A DNA stretch of 64,000 nucleotides from an uncultured Planctomycetaceae bacterium (GCA_943787265.1 CALSLT010000002.1:205001-269000), one strand, 5' to 3'; numbered from the stretch's first letter, positions 18,423-27,264 are shown. Notes: a model not told the origin generated them from the letters alone. Program-made: numbers and translations.

Positions 18423-19123
18423 TAACCGGGCAGCATGCGGCCGCCGGTCTTCATGAAGTGCTCAGCCAGTTCAAGAACGGGGCCTTCGATCCCATTTTCG
18501 GACATATTCTGCACAGCGGCGTCGACGTCGTATTCGACTCTGCGGAATGAAACTTCACCGTCTTCGATCACGCAGTAGGCGGCGCGAGGATCGCCGTCTC
18601 GGGGCTGACCAACACTGCCTGGGTTAATGACCTTCGTATCGCCGACTTCGACGCAAAACTGGGTGTGCGAATGCCCGACGATGACGTAGTCAGCTTCAAT
18701 GCCTCGCAGACGAGCTTTCCATCCTTCGGAGTCGTCTTTCAGGTATTCGTCGAAAGGGTCTCGCGGCGTGGCGTGCACGAGGTAAAAGATTTTCCCATCG
18801 AGTTCGACGCGTCTTGTAACAGGTAGTCGGCCTAAAAACTTCAGATGAGAATCGTTGAGCTTTTCCCAATGGACTGGCCGAGCCATCCCGGCCAGTCGCG
18901 AAAGTCCTGTCTTCTTCTTGACCGGAATTCGCTGCGCGACCGCGTGGTCGTGGTTTCCTCGGATCGCCGCGTGGACGTTCTTGCGAACCCATTCGATGCA
19001 CGGAACGGGATCGGTGGCGTAGTCGACGAGGTCGCCAGCAAACAAACACGCATCGAAGGACTCGTCGATCGCCTGCAGCGCCTGCCAGTTTGAATGAATG
19101 TCTGCGAGCAGAAGAATTTTCAT
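18422..19123 (-). CDS. YfcE/MJ0936-type metallophosphoesterase
   Basis: 233 residues. Metal ligands of the calcineurin-like fold are all seen: Asp8 and His10 (LLADIHSN), Asp31 (FAGDLVD), Asn57 and His58 (RGNHDH), and GHSHTQF near 155. The C-terminal NPGSVGQPRDGDPRAAY is the signature of small bacterial phosphodiesterases of the YfcE/MJ0936 group. It should cleave phosphodiester bonds with two divalent metals in the cytoplasm; the natural substrate is not known for the family. It is a single gene. Confidence 0.88.
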   Translation of the reverse strand: MKILLLADIHSNWQALQAIDESFDACLFAGDLVDYATDPVPCIEWVRKNVHAAIRGNHDHAVAQRIPVKKKTGLSRLAGMARPVHWEKLNDSHLKFLGRLPVTRRVELDGKIFYLVHATPRDPFDEYLKDDSEGWKARLRGIEADYVIVGHSHTQFCVEVGDTKVINPGSVGQPRDGDPRAAYCVIEDGEVSFRRVEYDVDAAVQNMSENGIEGPVLELAEHFMKTGGRMLPG

Positions 19124-19480
19124 TGCCAGCGATATTCTTCAGTCGAAACGCCTTCGAGACGTGCCGACGAAAATTGAGCGAAGATGAATCTGCAGCGTGA
19201 TTTGCAGCAGGGCCCGATCAGAATTCCATGCTATCGACATCGTTCCCGGGACGCGAATCCGTTGTCACCGGATTTATGCTGCCGCCCAGCAGATTTCAAA
19301 CAACCGTTCTGATCAATCCGATTCTCATGTTCCGTGAAGGGCAACGCGTGCATCCGCTATGGCTGGCTTCCCCTTGCACACAGTCGCAAATGTGGAGTCG
19401 AGTGACTGTTGCTGGCTCTTTCGTCGCCCCGATAGGAGTAAGGATTACCGAAGAGAATCTGCCGCGTGGAATCCGTCTTG
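19124..19480. other. intergenic region, no gene seen
   Basis: 357 bases between divergent genes, so it should carry both promoters. A 90-codon plus-strand frame from 19228 overlaps the next gene's start and has no SD or recognisable features; I do not call it. Confidence 0.4.
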
Positions 19481-21271
19481 ATGAGCAACTCAGCCAGTAG
19501 CGACGCAGAATCCGAAGCGACGACTCAGCGGTCGTTGTGGATTCTTGATCCGGTTCGGGATCTTCTGCTGTTTGTGGCGACGCCGTTGTTGATCCTGCCG
19601 CTTGCCTGGGCGATTCGTGCATCAGCATCCGATCAGTTTTTCGCATTGATCGTCGCGGCGTTTGGACAGGTCGGCCACAATCTGCCGGGATTCATCCGCG
19701 CGTACGGTGACCGCGATCTGTTTCGGCGATTCCGGTTTCGCTTCATCGTCGCTCCGGTACTGTTGGGGGCGGCGTGCCTGTTCGCGGCCTTTTACAACAT
19801 TCACGCGTTGATTCTGGCGAGCGTGGCGTGGGCGATCTGGCATGCTCTCATGCAGACGTACGGGTTTATCCGCATCTACGCGGCGAAAGCTGGAGAGACT
19901 TCGGCTTTCGATCGGCGACTCGATTTCAGTGTTTGCCTGCTGTGGTTCAGCGGGGCGATTTTGCTCAACGAGAATCCGTTGCTGCTGATGCTCATCCGCT
20001 GGTATCGCTGTGGTGGATTTTTGATTCCGGCGAGCTGGATCGACAGCCTCCAGGGGATCTGGTGGGGGCTTCTTGCCATCGCGACGGGGCTGTGGATCAT
20101 TCGTCTTGGCTTTGGCTGCTTACGAGGTGCTCCGCCGAGCCCGGTCAAACTTCTCGTTACGGTTTCAAGTATCGGCTTCTACTGGTTCGCGTACTCGATC
20201 GCCGGAAACATCCTGGTCGGTGCCGCGATGTTCGAAGTTTTTCACGACGTGCAGTACCTGGCCATCGTCTGGTTGTTTAACCGTCGACGAGTCGAGCAAT
20301 CAGACAACGCTGGAGCATTCTTCAAGTTCGTCTTCGGTCGGAGCGGAGCGTTGATCGGGATCTATGTCGGTCTGTGTTTTGCCTTTGGAAGTTTCCGCTT
20401 TCTTGAATACGGACTGGCGGATGGACCAGCCCGAAATGTAATCCTCGCGTTTCTGGCAACGTCGGGATTGCTCCACTACTACTACGATGGTTTTATCTGG
20501 AAGATTCGCGACACAGACACCAGCCAGGGGCTTGGCTTGAGCAACGGTCAAGGATCGTTGCTCGATGTTCCGGCTCTGCTGCATGCTGGTAAGTGGGCGA
20601 TTGGCCTGACGCCGGTCGTCATTCTGACGCTGGTTGAAATCAACGCGTCGCCCAACGTAGCTCAGCGAAGTGTCAATCTGAGCCTCTCGCTGCCGAACAG
20701 TCACTCGGCGCAGGTCGAGGCGGGGCAGAAGTTGGCTGCAAACGACAGACTGACGGAATCGGTTCTGAAGTTTCAGCGTGCGCTTGAGATTGAGCCGACT
20801 GATCATCCGACACGCGTTCGGCTCGCGGAAGTCCTACACCAGCGAGGCCGGATCAACAACGCGTTGCAGGAATGCGCACTCGTCATGAAGGTTCAGCCGG
20901 ACAACATCGAGTCTCGCCTTCTTGCAAGTCGGCTTCTCGCGGAGTCAGGCAATCCGGCAGCCGCCGAGACGCAGCTCCGAGAAGTGCTTTCGAGAAAGCC
21001 AGACCTCGTTGACGCACGCACGAATCTGGGCATCGTTCTGGCGACGGTCGGACGACTGGATGAGTCGGTGACCGAGTTCAGTCGTTCGTTGAAACTTCGC
21101 AGCGACCCTGACGTACATTTCAATCTCGCGAACGTGCTGGCTCAGCAGGGAAGTCGCGCCGAAGCTCGCCGTCACTACCAGCATGCTCTTTCATTGCGGC
21201 CAGACTTTGCAGCGGCCGACAGAGCGCTCAAGCGATTGATTAGCGACTCTCCGGAATTTAACACGCTTTAA
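19481..21271 (+). CDS. histidine-rich multi-pass membrane protein with C-terminal TPR domain
   Basis: 596 residues from the ATG at 19481 (GTG at 19466 is possible). About ten hydrophobic segments fill residues 25-400 and carry notable polar motifs: GQVGHNLPGFIRAY, WHALMQTYGFIRIY, EVFHDVQYLAIVW and LLHYYYDGFIWKIRD. Histidines placed in or beside membrane segments suggest metal or heme binding, or a hydroxylase/oxygenase-like role; this is inference. From about 415 to the end are TPR units (VEAGQKLAANDRLTESVLKF, then HPTRVRLAEVLHQRGRINNA, then PDLVDARTNLGIVLATVGRL). I do not recognise the membrane family. Confidence 0.8.
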   Translation: MSNSASSDAESEATTQRSLWILDPVRDLLLFVATPLLILPLAWAIRASASDQFFALIVAAFGQVGHNLPGFIRAYGDRDLFRRFRFRFIVAPVLLGAACLFAAFYNIHALILASVAWAIWHALMQTYGFIRIYAAKAGETSAFDRRLDFSVCLLWFSGAILLNENPLLLMLIRWYRCGGFLIPASWIDSLQGIWWGLLAIATGLWIIRLGFGCLRGAPPSPVKLLVTVSSIGFYWFAYSIAGNILVGAAMFEVFHDVQYLAIVWLFNRRRVEQSDNAGAFFKFVFGRSGALIGIYVGLCFAFGSFRFLEYGLADGPARNVILAFLATSGLLHYYYDGFIWKIRDTDTSQGLGLSNGQGSLLDVPALLHAGKWAIGLTPVVILTLVEINASPNVAQRSVNLSLSLPNSHSAQVEAGQKLAANDRLTESVLKFQRALEIEPTDHPTRVRLAEVLHQRGRINNALQECALVMKVQPDNIESRLLASRLLAESGNPAAAETQLREVLSRKPDLVDARTNLGIVLATVGRLDESVTEFSRSLKLRSDPDVHFNLANVLAQQGSRAEARRHYQHALSLRPDFAAADRALKRLISDSPEFNTL

Positions 21272-21378
21272 GTGCGCTTATCTTTCCTTCCGATCGTGAA
21301 TCCGCGTTGCTACAAAGTAGCGATACTTGGGGCCGTGAATTCCCTGCCCGATTCATGATCTACTGGAAAGTCATCCTA

Positions 21379-22383
21379 ATGAAATACCTGCTCGTGTTCT
21401 CGTTGATTGTGTCCGCGGCTGGCAGCGGCTCATTGGCTGCGGATGGGCAGCCTGTTTCTGCTGACGCGAGGCTGAAGTTCGAAGGAAAAGTGGCGTTCGT
21501 CGAAGGCCCTTCATGGCACCCGACCGGGAACGTCTACTTCAGCGACATTCCCAACGAGCGGATTATGCGTCGGGATCGGAACGGCGAGATTCATGTTTTT
21601 CGAACGTCGTCCGGTTTCACAAACGGAACCTGCTTCGATCTTCAAGGGCGAATGATCTGCTGCGAAGGCGGCGGTGCTCCGAGCAAACGCCGAGTCACAC
21701 GACTCGAACTCGACGGTACAATCACCGTTCTCGCCGACAGCTTTGAGGGGAAGAGGATCAACTCGCCAAATGATTGCACCGTCGATGCGAAGGGCCGCGT
21801 CTACTTCACGGACCCGCGATATCGCAGCCGCGCCGGTCTTGAGCAGATTGATGCCGACGGCCGGGAAGTCGAAGGCGTTTACCGGATCGATGATGTCGGC
21901 AAGGTCGCGAGAATTCTTTCCCACGAAGTTCAACGCCCAAACGGGATCGCGATTTCACCGGACCAGAAGTTTCTCTACATCGCTGATAACAAGAACGATA
22001 AGCCGACCGACAATCGCAAGCTCTGGCGTTTCGATTTAAAGAAGGACGGAACAGTCGACGCGAGCAGTCAGAAACTTCTGTTTGATTGGGGCAGCGATCG
22101 AGGTCCGGACGGGATGGCTATCGATTCGAAAGATCGGTTGTACGTGACGGCCGGATTCAACAATCCGGAACCCCCGGCTCAGACGGCGAATAAGTTCAAA
22201 GCTGGAATCTATGTCATCACTTCGGAAGGCAAGCTCGTGCAGTTCATCCCGGTCCCGACCGACATGATTACGAACTGCGCCTTTGGCGACGACGATCTGA
22301 AGACTCTGTACATCACCGCCGGTCATAAACTGTGGAGCATCCGCACCGACACGGCTGGTCATGTTGAGTGGCTGAAGAAGTAG
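21379..22383 (+). CDS. secreted SMP-30/gluconolactonase-like protein
   Basis: 334 residues from the ATG at 21379, which places the signal peptide (cleavage after SLA or AA, about 20-22) at the N-terminus. Family motifs are FVEGPSWHPTGNVYFSD with metal ligand Glu42, SPNDCTVDAKGRVYFTD, and RPNGIAISPDQKFLYIAD, each around one blade of the six-bladed propeller. It should hydrolyse sugar lactones such as gluconolactone in the periplasm, with a divalent metal. Upstream ATGs at 21307 and 21355 are in frame but would bury the signal peptide. Confidence 0.88.
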   Translation: MKYLLVFSLIVSAAGSGSLAADGQPVSADARLKFEGKVAFVEGPSWHPTGNVYFSDIPNERIMRRDRNGEIHVFRTSSGFTNGTCFDLQGRMICCEGGGAPSKRRVTRLELDGTITVLADSFEGKRINSPNDCTVDAKGRVYFTDPRYRSRAGLEQIDADGREVEGVYRIDDVGKVARILSHEVQRPNGIAISPDQKFLYIADNKNDKPTDNRKLWRFDLKKDGTVDASSQKLLFDWGSDRGPDGMAIDSKDRLYVTAGFNNPEPPAQTANKFKAGIYVITSEGKLVQFIPVPTDMITNCAFGDDDLKTLYITAGHKLWSIRTDTAGHVEWLKK

Positions 22384-22409
22384 CACACTCATTCTGGTTG
22401 GAATTATTA

Positions 22410-22473
22410 GCTACAGAGGGCACGGAGAAAGTCACTTCGAGAAATCCTCTGAGAGCTCTGTGTCCTCTGTGGC
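22410..22473. repeat. palindromic repeat, CTCTGTGTCC family, at a convergent gene end
   Basis: Arms 22410-22427 (GCTACAGAGGGCACGGAG) and 22456-22473 (CTCTGTGTCCTCTGTGGC) pair with three mismatches over 18 bases around a 28-base loop. It lies between the converging stops of the SMP-30 and NPCBM genes and resembles the palindrome at 4160-4258. Confidence 0.7.
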
Positions 22474-22532
22474 AAATTTCCTGCTGATTCCGTGGCTACA
22501 CTCCGAACCGTTTTCGGAGCATCGAGTGCTCA

Positions 22533-23828
22533 CTACCTGGCAGCATCTACTGGTTTTCCAACAAAGACTGGCTCGCACCAGTCTGCGTAGTCAAGCACGT
22601 TGCCACGGTCTGCGGTTTCGACGACCAGCGACAAACGCTCGGCATTGGAAAGATTCACCGCCGGAATTTCGACGGCGGCTGATTTGCCAGTAAGCTGCTC
22701 ACTTTGCCAGGCAACGGTGTCATTGACGAGCACTTTGAAGACGACGCTGCCGGCTCCCTGTGCAGCGTCGTCAACCCCGACTGTTGCTCGGAACCGGCTG
22801 TACTCACCGGCAAGATTCCATGTTTGAGTCGTTCCGCTGGTCACTCCGAAGCCTGTCGGCGAAAGCCGGCCACGCAGGCTGAGGAAACCGCCGATGACGT
22901 TGTGATTTACTTTCGGTGGACGAGCCACAGACAGGTAGGGAGCGACTGTCGTTGATGCCGGTTGCAGGCTTGTCAGGTCGACCTTATCGGAGTCGTAGAA
23001 GCGGATCGTTCGTAACGTGGTGACGGGAATGCTGAATTCGAAGTCTCCAATCGATTCCGCAATGATCAGGTCGCCGTCAGAACTGACCGATCGAACATGC
23101 AAAGTAGATCCGTCGCTGAGCACCAGAACTGCGTAGCTCTTGCTCACTTTGGGAATGCTGACGAGGTCCGGGTTAAAGGCAATCGATTGTGTCTGGTCAG
23201 TTCTTGTTTGGACTTCTCCGATGCTTGTGTCGAGTGTGAACTGTCCGTTTTTCAGACTGACGAATTCGCCCTCGATGCGGTCTCCATTGCTCAGCGTGAT
23301 GAGGTCGACATCTTTCTGGTGATTGAGAAGTTGGTCAAAACTCCGTCCTTGATCTCGGGCTGACGACGGAACTGACATCATGATCCCGCGGCACAGTTCA
23401 AGCGGCAACGACATCGGCGGTAGCAGCGAAAAAGAATCCCACTTTGCCGCAACGCTTTCATCATCAATGACGAGCGGCGTCATACGCAACCGGTCGCCGG
23501 TCGACAGAAATATCCAAGGTGTCTTTGAGACTGACGCCACTTTCACGTTGTCGAAGTCCGTCGCGGAAATAGTGAGGACTTCTTTCAAGATGACGACTTG
23601 GGATTCGCCTGCCTCGGTCTTCAGTTCAAGTCTTGAATCCGTAAGTTTCGTGAATCGACCTGAAACCGGATTGCCAGAAATTGTCTCTACGCGAACCATT
23701 ACTTGAGCAATCGCGGAAGCATGGCCGAATCCGGCAATAGCAAAACTGACCAGCAGAATCGTTAGGACGACTCTGCGTTCCGAACGGGCTATTTCATTGC
23801 CGCGCAGGTGGGAAACCAGCGTGTTCAC
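22533..23828 (-). CDS. secreted NPCBM-domain protein
   Basis: 431 residues, GTG start at 23828 with AAGGA eight bases upstream. Residues 1-42 hold a basic stretch and a signal peptide ending AIAQ. Residues 43-290 repeat short beta motifs of the type 'sGdrl.G....l....' (SGNPVSGRFTKLTDSRLEL, LSNGDRIEGEFVSLKNG, LSDGSTLHVRSVSS). The C-terminal 140 residues match the novel putative carbohydrate-binding module fold: GFGVTSG, FRATVGVDDAA, GSVVFKVLVNDTVAWQSEQL, and VVETADRGNVLDYADW. It probably binds glycans outside the cell. Confidence 0.82.
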   Translation of the reverse strand: MNTLVSHLRGNEIARSERRVVLTILLVSFAIAGFGHASAIAQVMVRVETISGNPVSGRFTKLTDSRLELKTEAGESQVVILKEVLTISATDFDNVKVASVSKTPWIFLSTGDRLRMTPLVIDDESVAAKWDSFSLLPPMSLPLELCRGIMMSVPSSARDQGRSFDQLLNHQKDVDLITLSNGDRIEGEFVSLKNGQFTLDTSIGEVQTRTDQTQSIAFNPDLVSIPKVSKSYAVLVLSDGSTLHVRSVSSDGDLIIAESIGDFEFSIPVTTLRTIRFYDSDKVDLTSLQPASTTVAPYLSVARPPKVNHNVIGGFLSLRGRLSPTGFGVTSGTTQTWNLAGEYSRFRATVGVDDAAQGAGSVVFKVLVNDTVAWQSEQLTGKSAAVEIPAVNLSNAERLSLVVETADRGNVLDYADWCEPVFVGKPVDAAR

Positions 23829-23897
23829 GGAGTGAATCCTTCAGGGACTGAGTACCCGACTTTGCGGGCGTGACTGATGGAACAGGGTTCGGGCAAC

Positions 23898-23930
23898 TAA
23901 AAACGCCGGCATCCTTTCGGACACCGGCGT
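23898..23930 (-). terminator. rho-independent terminator of the peroxiredoxin gene
   Basis: On the minus strand ACGCCGG-TG-TCC, a GAAA tetraloop, GGA-TG-CCGGCGT form a near-perfect hairpin followed by a T5 run (23898-23902 as A on plus). It begins 43 bases after the TGA stop at 23973. Confidence 0.88.
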
Positions 23931-23972
23931 CATTTCAACGAGCAAAGCGATGTGACTCAACCTGCGAGTCGA

Positions 23973-24533
23973 TCAGCTTTTCTTCTTAGGAGCTTTTTCG
24001 ATCTTCAGTTTCGCAAGCAGTTCAAGAATCTGTTTGCCATGATCGCCGGACTTCACTTTGTTGTCTTTTCCGATGCCGATGATGTGTGCAATCTTGCCAT
24101 CCTTGCCCACGATGACAGTGACTCGTGACGAGAATCCACGAGGACTCAGGATGCCGTAGGCTTTGGCAACTTTGGTGTCAGGATCGCTGAGGATTGGGTA
24201 GTCGAGTTCCAGCGACTTGGCGAATGCCGTGTTCTTCTCGACAGGGTCGCAGCTTGCTGTGAAGTATGCGACGTTGTATTCACGCAGGGCCTTACCGCTC
24301 GCACGGAGCGATTTACATTCGGCCGTTCAGCCACCGGTAAAGGCTTTGGGGTACCAGGCGACAACGACCGCCTTCTTGTCCTTGAACTGCGAAAGTTTGT
24401 AGGTCTTACCGTCGCTGCCCTTCATTTCAAATTCGGGAGCTTTATCTCCGACTTTGAGATCGGCAGCCTCTGCGGGCATTCCGACTGACATTACTGCTCC
24501 CACCCCGAGTATCAGGGTCCAAAGAGATTTCAT
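23973..24533 (-). CDS. secreted selenocysteine-containing peroxiredoxin (BCP/AhpC-TSA type), in-frame TGA
   Basis: A 187-codon frame from ATG 24533 (GGAGA six bases upstream) to TGA 23973, interrupted by one TGA at 24329-24327 (codon 69). Residues 1-24 are a signal peptide ending [22 protein letters not shown] and [13 protein letters not shown] follow the peroxiredoxin fold; the next codon, TGA, sits where the peroxidatic Cys belongs (usual form FTPGCT or FTGGCT), then TAECKSLR with a candidate resolving Cys73. After it the same frame continues with normal family sequence: Cys95 in [28 protein letters not shown], and [14 protein letters not shown]. It should reduce peroxides in the periplasm. 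A hairpin suited to SECIS function lies just after the TGA. A Cys-to-stop mutation (pseudogene) is the alternative. Confidence 0.85.
24288..24329 (-). promoter_or_regulatory. candidate bacterial SECIS hairpin following the UGA codon
   Basis: Counting the UGA as 1-3 on the minus strand, bases 18-24 (ATCGCTC) pair with 30-36 (GAGCGGT, one G-U) around a five-base loop CGTGC. A lower stem GGCC (6-9) / GGCC (39-42) is possible below an internal loop. The loop starts 21 bases after UGA and has G as its second base, both within the published bacterial SECIS consensus as I remember it. Pairing was done by eye; GC-rich coding DNA forms hairpins by chance. Confidence 0.6.
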
Positions 24534-24826
24534 AAGTTGTCTCCAGGTGTCGAGAAAACACTTCTCCGGTGACCGGTACGTTTCCGGCTCCGACATTCGC
24601 CGGAAATACTCTATCAACCTGACAGAGAAGTCTCACGCCCGTCGCCTGAATCGTAAATGTCGTCATTTCAGTTCCGATTTGTCACCTTGCGGCTGTCGTA
24701 ACCGGTTCGTTGCAAAAGAGTTCAGACCATCGATAGACTCTTTGGCTTCGCGCCGGACGCTGGCGTGGCCAATTCTCAATCCTTCGCGTGCGTCGTGCAT
24801 GCCATTCAACTATGACGGAGACACCA

Positions 24827-26440
24827 ATGGACCCGAACGCCCGCGGCAAGCTGATGCTTGCGAGCTTTTTGACACTTGTCGCTTCTGGAGTCGGTTTTGC
24901 CTGTCGCGCCGCTGCTGGCGGAGTCTGGGAAACTGAATTCGGCATTGGCGGTGGCGATTTTGGGGCCATCATGGGAGCCGGATTCCTTGGCTTCGGTGTC
25001 ATGATTTTCTTCGGCGGCGTGCTCGTCGAAAAACTTGGCTACAAGTTGCTGCTGACGATCGCTTTCGTTGGTCACTTGGCCAGTGCGGCAATGTTGTTTG
25101 CTGCAAATCCAATGTTTGCTGGCTGGCAGGAGTCGGATCCAGCAACTGCAACTGCAAACGTCGTCCAACTGCTCTACTGGAGCACGTTTATCTATTCGAT
25201 CTGCCAGGGGCTTTACGAAGCAGTCATCAACCCGATGATCGCACAGCTCTACCCGGAAAATCAGACTCACTACCTCAACATTCTGCATGCTGGTTGGCCG
25301 GGCGGAATGATTGTCGGTGGTATCTTTGCCGCCTGCTTCCTGGGTGGCGACGCTTGGATCACCTCTCTACCCTGGGCAATCTGTCTTTCAAGTTTTGCTG
25401 TGATCGTTCTCGCGTACGGCGTAATCGCCTTGCCGCAGAAATTCCCAGCAACAGCAGCCGCTGCTGGCGGTGGTGACTTTGCTCGAGTCTTCTCGTGCTT
25501 CGCTTCGCTTCCGTTCCTCGTGCTGATCGTCATGCACGGCCTGATTGGCTACATGGAGTTGGGAGTTGACTCCTGGATGGCCAAGTTGATGGAGAACCTG
25601 CTGCCGAACGCGATCATGGTTCTGGTTTACACCTCAGCACTCATGTTCGTTCTGCGATTCTTCGCTGGCCCAATTGTGCATCGCATCAATCCGATTGGAT
25701 TGCTCTTTGGAAGTTCAATCATTGCGTGCCTTGGCCTTTACTGGTTGGGACAGCCGATCGATACCGTATTTATGGTCTTCGTGGCCGCAACGTTCTACAG
25801 CTTTGGCAAGGCCTTCCTGTGGCCAACAATGCTGGCTGTTGCTGGTGAACGATGGCCACAGTGTGGTTCGGTGGCGATGGGAGCACTCGGCGCTGCTGGG
25901 ATGATCACGGTTGGCCAGATCGGCGGAGCCCGCATTGGTACTCAGCAGGGCTACCACATGTCACAAAACCTTGAGCAGACTGCTCCAGAAACGTTCGCTC
26001 GATATACGTCTGATGAAACAGCGAGCGGTTTCGGCTACGAATATAAGCCGATCGTTGCAGAGCGACTTGGCGCCGTAAACAGCATCCACGTAGCTGATGA
26101 CGGCTCCATTAGCTCCACCGATCCAATTGCCAATGCAGGACTGATCGAAGAAGCCGACAAGCAGGTCCTGCTTGACAACGCTGCAACTGACGTCCCGGCT
26201 GTGCAGGATTCTTACCTGGCAGGTGGTCGTCAGGCACTGATTGACACGGCTCAGATTCCCGCTGGAATGGCAATTGGATTCCTGCTTCTGCTGATCTACT
26301 ACAAAGCCATTGGTGGTTACAAAGTTCTCGACGTCAATGGTAACCCGATTGAGGGCAGCCACGATTCGGGAGACGGTGGTGACGCACCTGCCGCAGACGC
26401 TTCGGCTGAAGGTGGCGACGCACCTGCCGCCGAAGGCTGA
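24827..26440 (+). CDS. MFS transporter with long C-terminal loop
   Basis: 537 residues from ATG 24827, which has GGAG six bases upstream (in-frame ATG at 24812 and GTG at 24788 lack this). Eleven hydrophobic helices span about residues 8-390, including GAIMGAGFLGFGVMIFFGG and a motif-A-like VEKLGYK loop. An unusual polar segment of about 100 residues (about 375-475; TQQGYHMSQNLEQTAPETF onward) precedes a last helix (GMAIGFLLLLIYY). The tail repeats GGDAPAA. Substrate unknown; the fold resembles sugar or organic-acid porters. A terminator follows. Confidence 0.85.
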   Translation: MDPNARGKLMLASFLTLVASGVGFACRAAAGGVWETEFGIGGGDFGAIMGAGFLGFGVMIFFGGVLVEKLGYKLLLTIAFVGHLASAAMLFAANPMFAGWQESDPATATANVVQLLYWSTFIYSICQGLYEAVINPMIAQLYPENQTHYLNILHAGWPGGMIVGGIFAACFLGGDAWITSLPWAICLSSFAVIVLAYGVIALPQKFPATAAAAGGGDFARVFSCFASLPFLVLIVMHGLIGYMELGVDSWMAKLMENLLPNAIMVLVYTSALMFVLRFFAGPIVHRINPIGLLFGSSIIACLGLYWLGQPIDTVFMVFVAATFYSFGKAFLWPTMLAVAGERWPQCGSVAMGALGAAGMITVGQIGGARIGTQQGYHMSQNLEQTAPETFARYTSDETASGFGYEYKPIVAERLGAVNSIHVADDGSISSTDPIANAGLIEEADKQVLLDNAATDVPAVQDSYLAGGRQALIDTAQIPAGMAIGFLLLLIYYKAIGGYKVLDVNGNPIEGSHDSGDGGDAPAADASAEGGDAPAAEG

Positions 26441-26499
26441 AAGCCATAAGGTAATCGGCAGTTTGCCGTTTGTCCGGAATACTGATTTCGTGAATTCAG

Positions 26500-26533
26500 A
26501 AACGCAGCCTTGTCGGTTCGGCAGGCTGCGTTT
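26500..26533 (+). terminator. rho-independent terminator after the MFS gene
   Basis: AAACGCAGCCT (26500-26510) pairs perfectly with AGGCTGCGTTT (26523-26533) around a 12-base loop, followed by a T-rich CTTCT run. It sits 60 bases after the MFS stop. Confidence 0.8.
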
Positions 26534-26567
26534 CTTCTGCGCATTCTGAGTTGAACAGCCTCGATCC

Positions 26568-27263
26568 ATGACAAGCCCGATTGCCGAACTCATCACGATC
26601 GCACTGGCGTATCTTTGCGGCTCTTTGCCGTTTGGATTGCTGATCGCGCGGGTTGTGGCTGGGATTGACATTCGCGAGCAGGGCAGCGGCAATATCGGTG
26701 CGACGAATGTCGGGCGAGTTCTCGGTGCGAAATGGGGAATAGCCGCGCTACTGCTTGACGCCTTGAAGGGGCTGTTGCCCGTTCTGTTGATCCCTCGCTG
26801 CTTTGCGGAAGCTGGTGCCGGCTGGTTTATCTTGCTTCAGGTCGTTGCCGGAGTCTCCACAGTTGTCGGACACATGTTTCCCGTGTGGTTGAAGTTTCGC
26901 GGCGGCAAGGGAGTCGCGACTTCACTCGGCGTTGTCATGGTTTTGACGCCGTTTGGGTCGTTGGCTGCATTTAGTGGGTTCGCACTGTGCATGCTGGCGT
27001 CGAGGATCGTGGCGTTGAGTTCAATCGTCGCGGCACTCATCTTTGCCATCGGTCAGATGTTTATCCTTCAGCCAAACCCGTTCGCTGTTGAGAAACTACC
27101 ACTGTCCGTATTCAGCCTCGCAGTTCCCGCGCTGATTGTCGTGCAGCACCGAAGCAACATTGGCCGACTGATGCGAGGCGAGGAAAAGAAGTTTCAGTTC
27201 GGCAAGTCGAAGGCAGGCGAGGAAACAGACTCTTCAGATCAAGACAGCCAGGGAACGGCATGA
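26568..27263 (+). CDS. plsY: glycerol-3-phosphate acyltransferase PlsY
   Basis: 231 residues, close to the family length. The three PlsY motifs are present: IREQGSGNIGATNVGRVLG (substrate/acyl-phosphate loop), GHMFPVWLKFRGGKGVATSLG (active-site loop), and a degraded third motif before HRSNIGRLMRGEEKKF. About five to six membrane helices. It transfers an acyl group from acyl-phosphate to glycerol-3-phosphate, the first step of phospholipid synthesis, in the inner membrane. A polar Lys/Glu tail of about 30 residues extends past the usual end. Confidence 0.95.
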   Translation: MTSPIAELITIALAYLCGSLPFGLLIARVVAGIDIREQGSGNIGATNVGRVLGAKWGIAALLLDALKGLLPVLLIPRCFAEAGAGWFILLQVVAGVSTVVGHMFPVWLKFRGGKGVATSLGVVMVLTPFGSLAAFSGFALCMLASRIVALSSIVAALIFAIGQMFILQPNPFAVEKLPLSVFSLAVPALIVVQHRSNIGRLMRGEEKKFQFGKSKAGEETDSSDQDSQGTA

Positions 27264-27264
27264 C

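Noticed and set aside
24146-24364. A 72-codon minus-strand frame in the peroxiredoxin region, suggesting a frameshifted pseudogene
   Set aside because: It is in a different frame and encodes Arg/Ser-rich nonsense; the peroxiredoxin continues in its original frame across the TGA, so no frameshift is needed.
25961-26692. 243-codon minus-strand frame spanning the MFS end and plsY start
   Set aside because: Crosses a terminator and two well-supported genes on the other strand.
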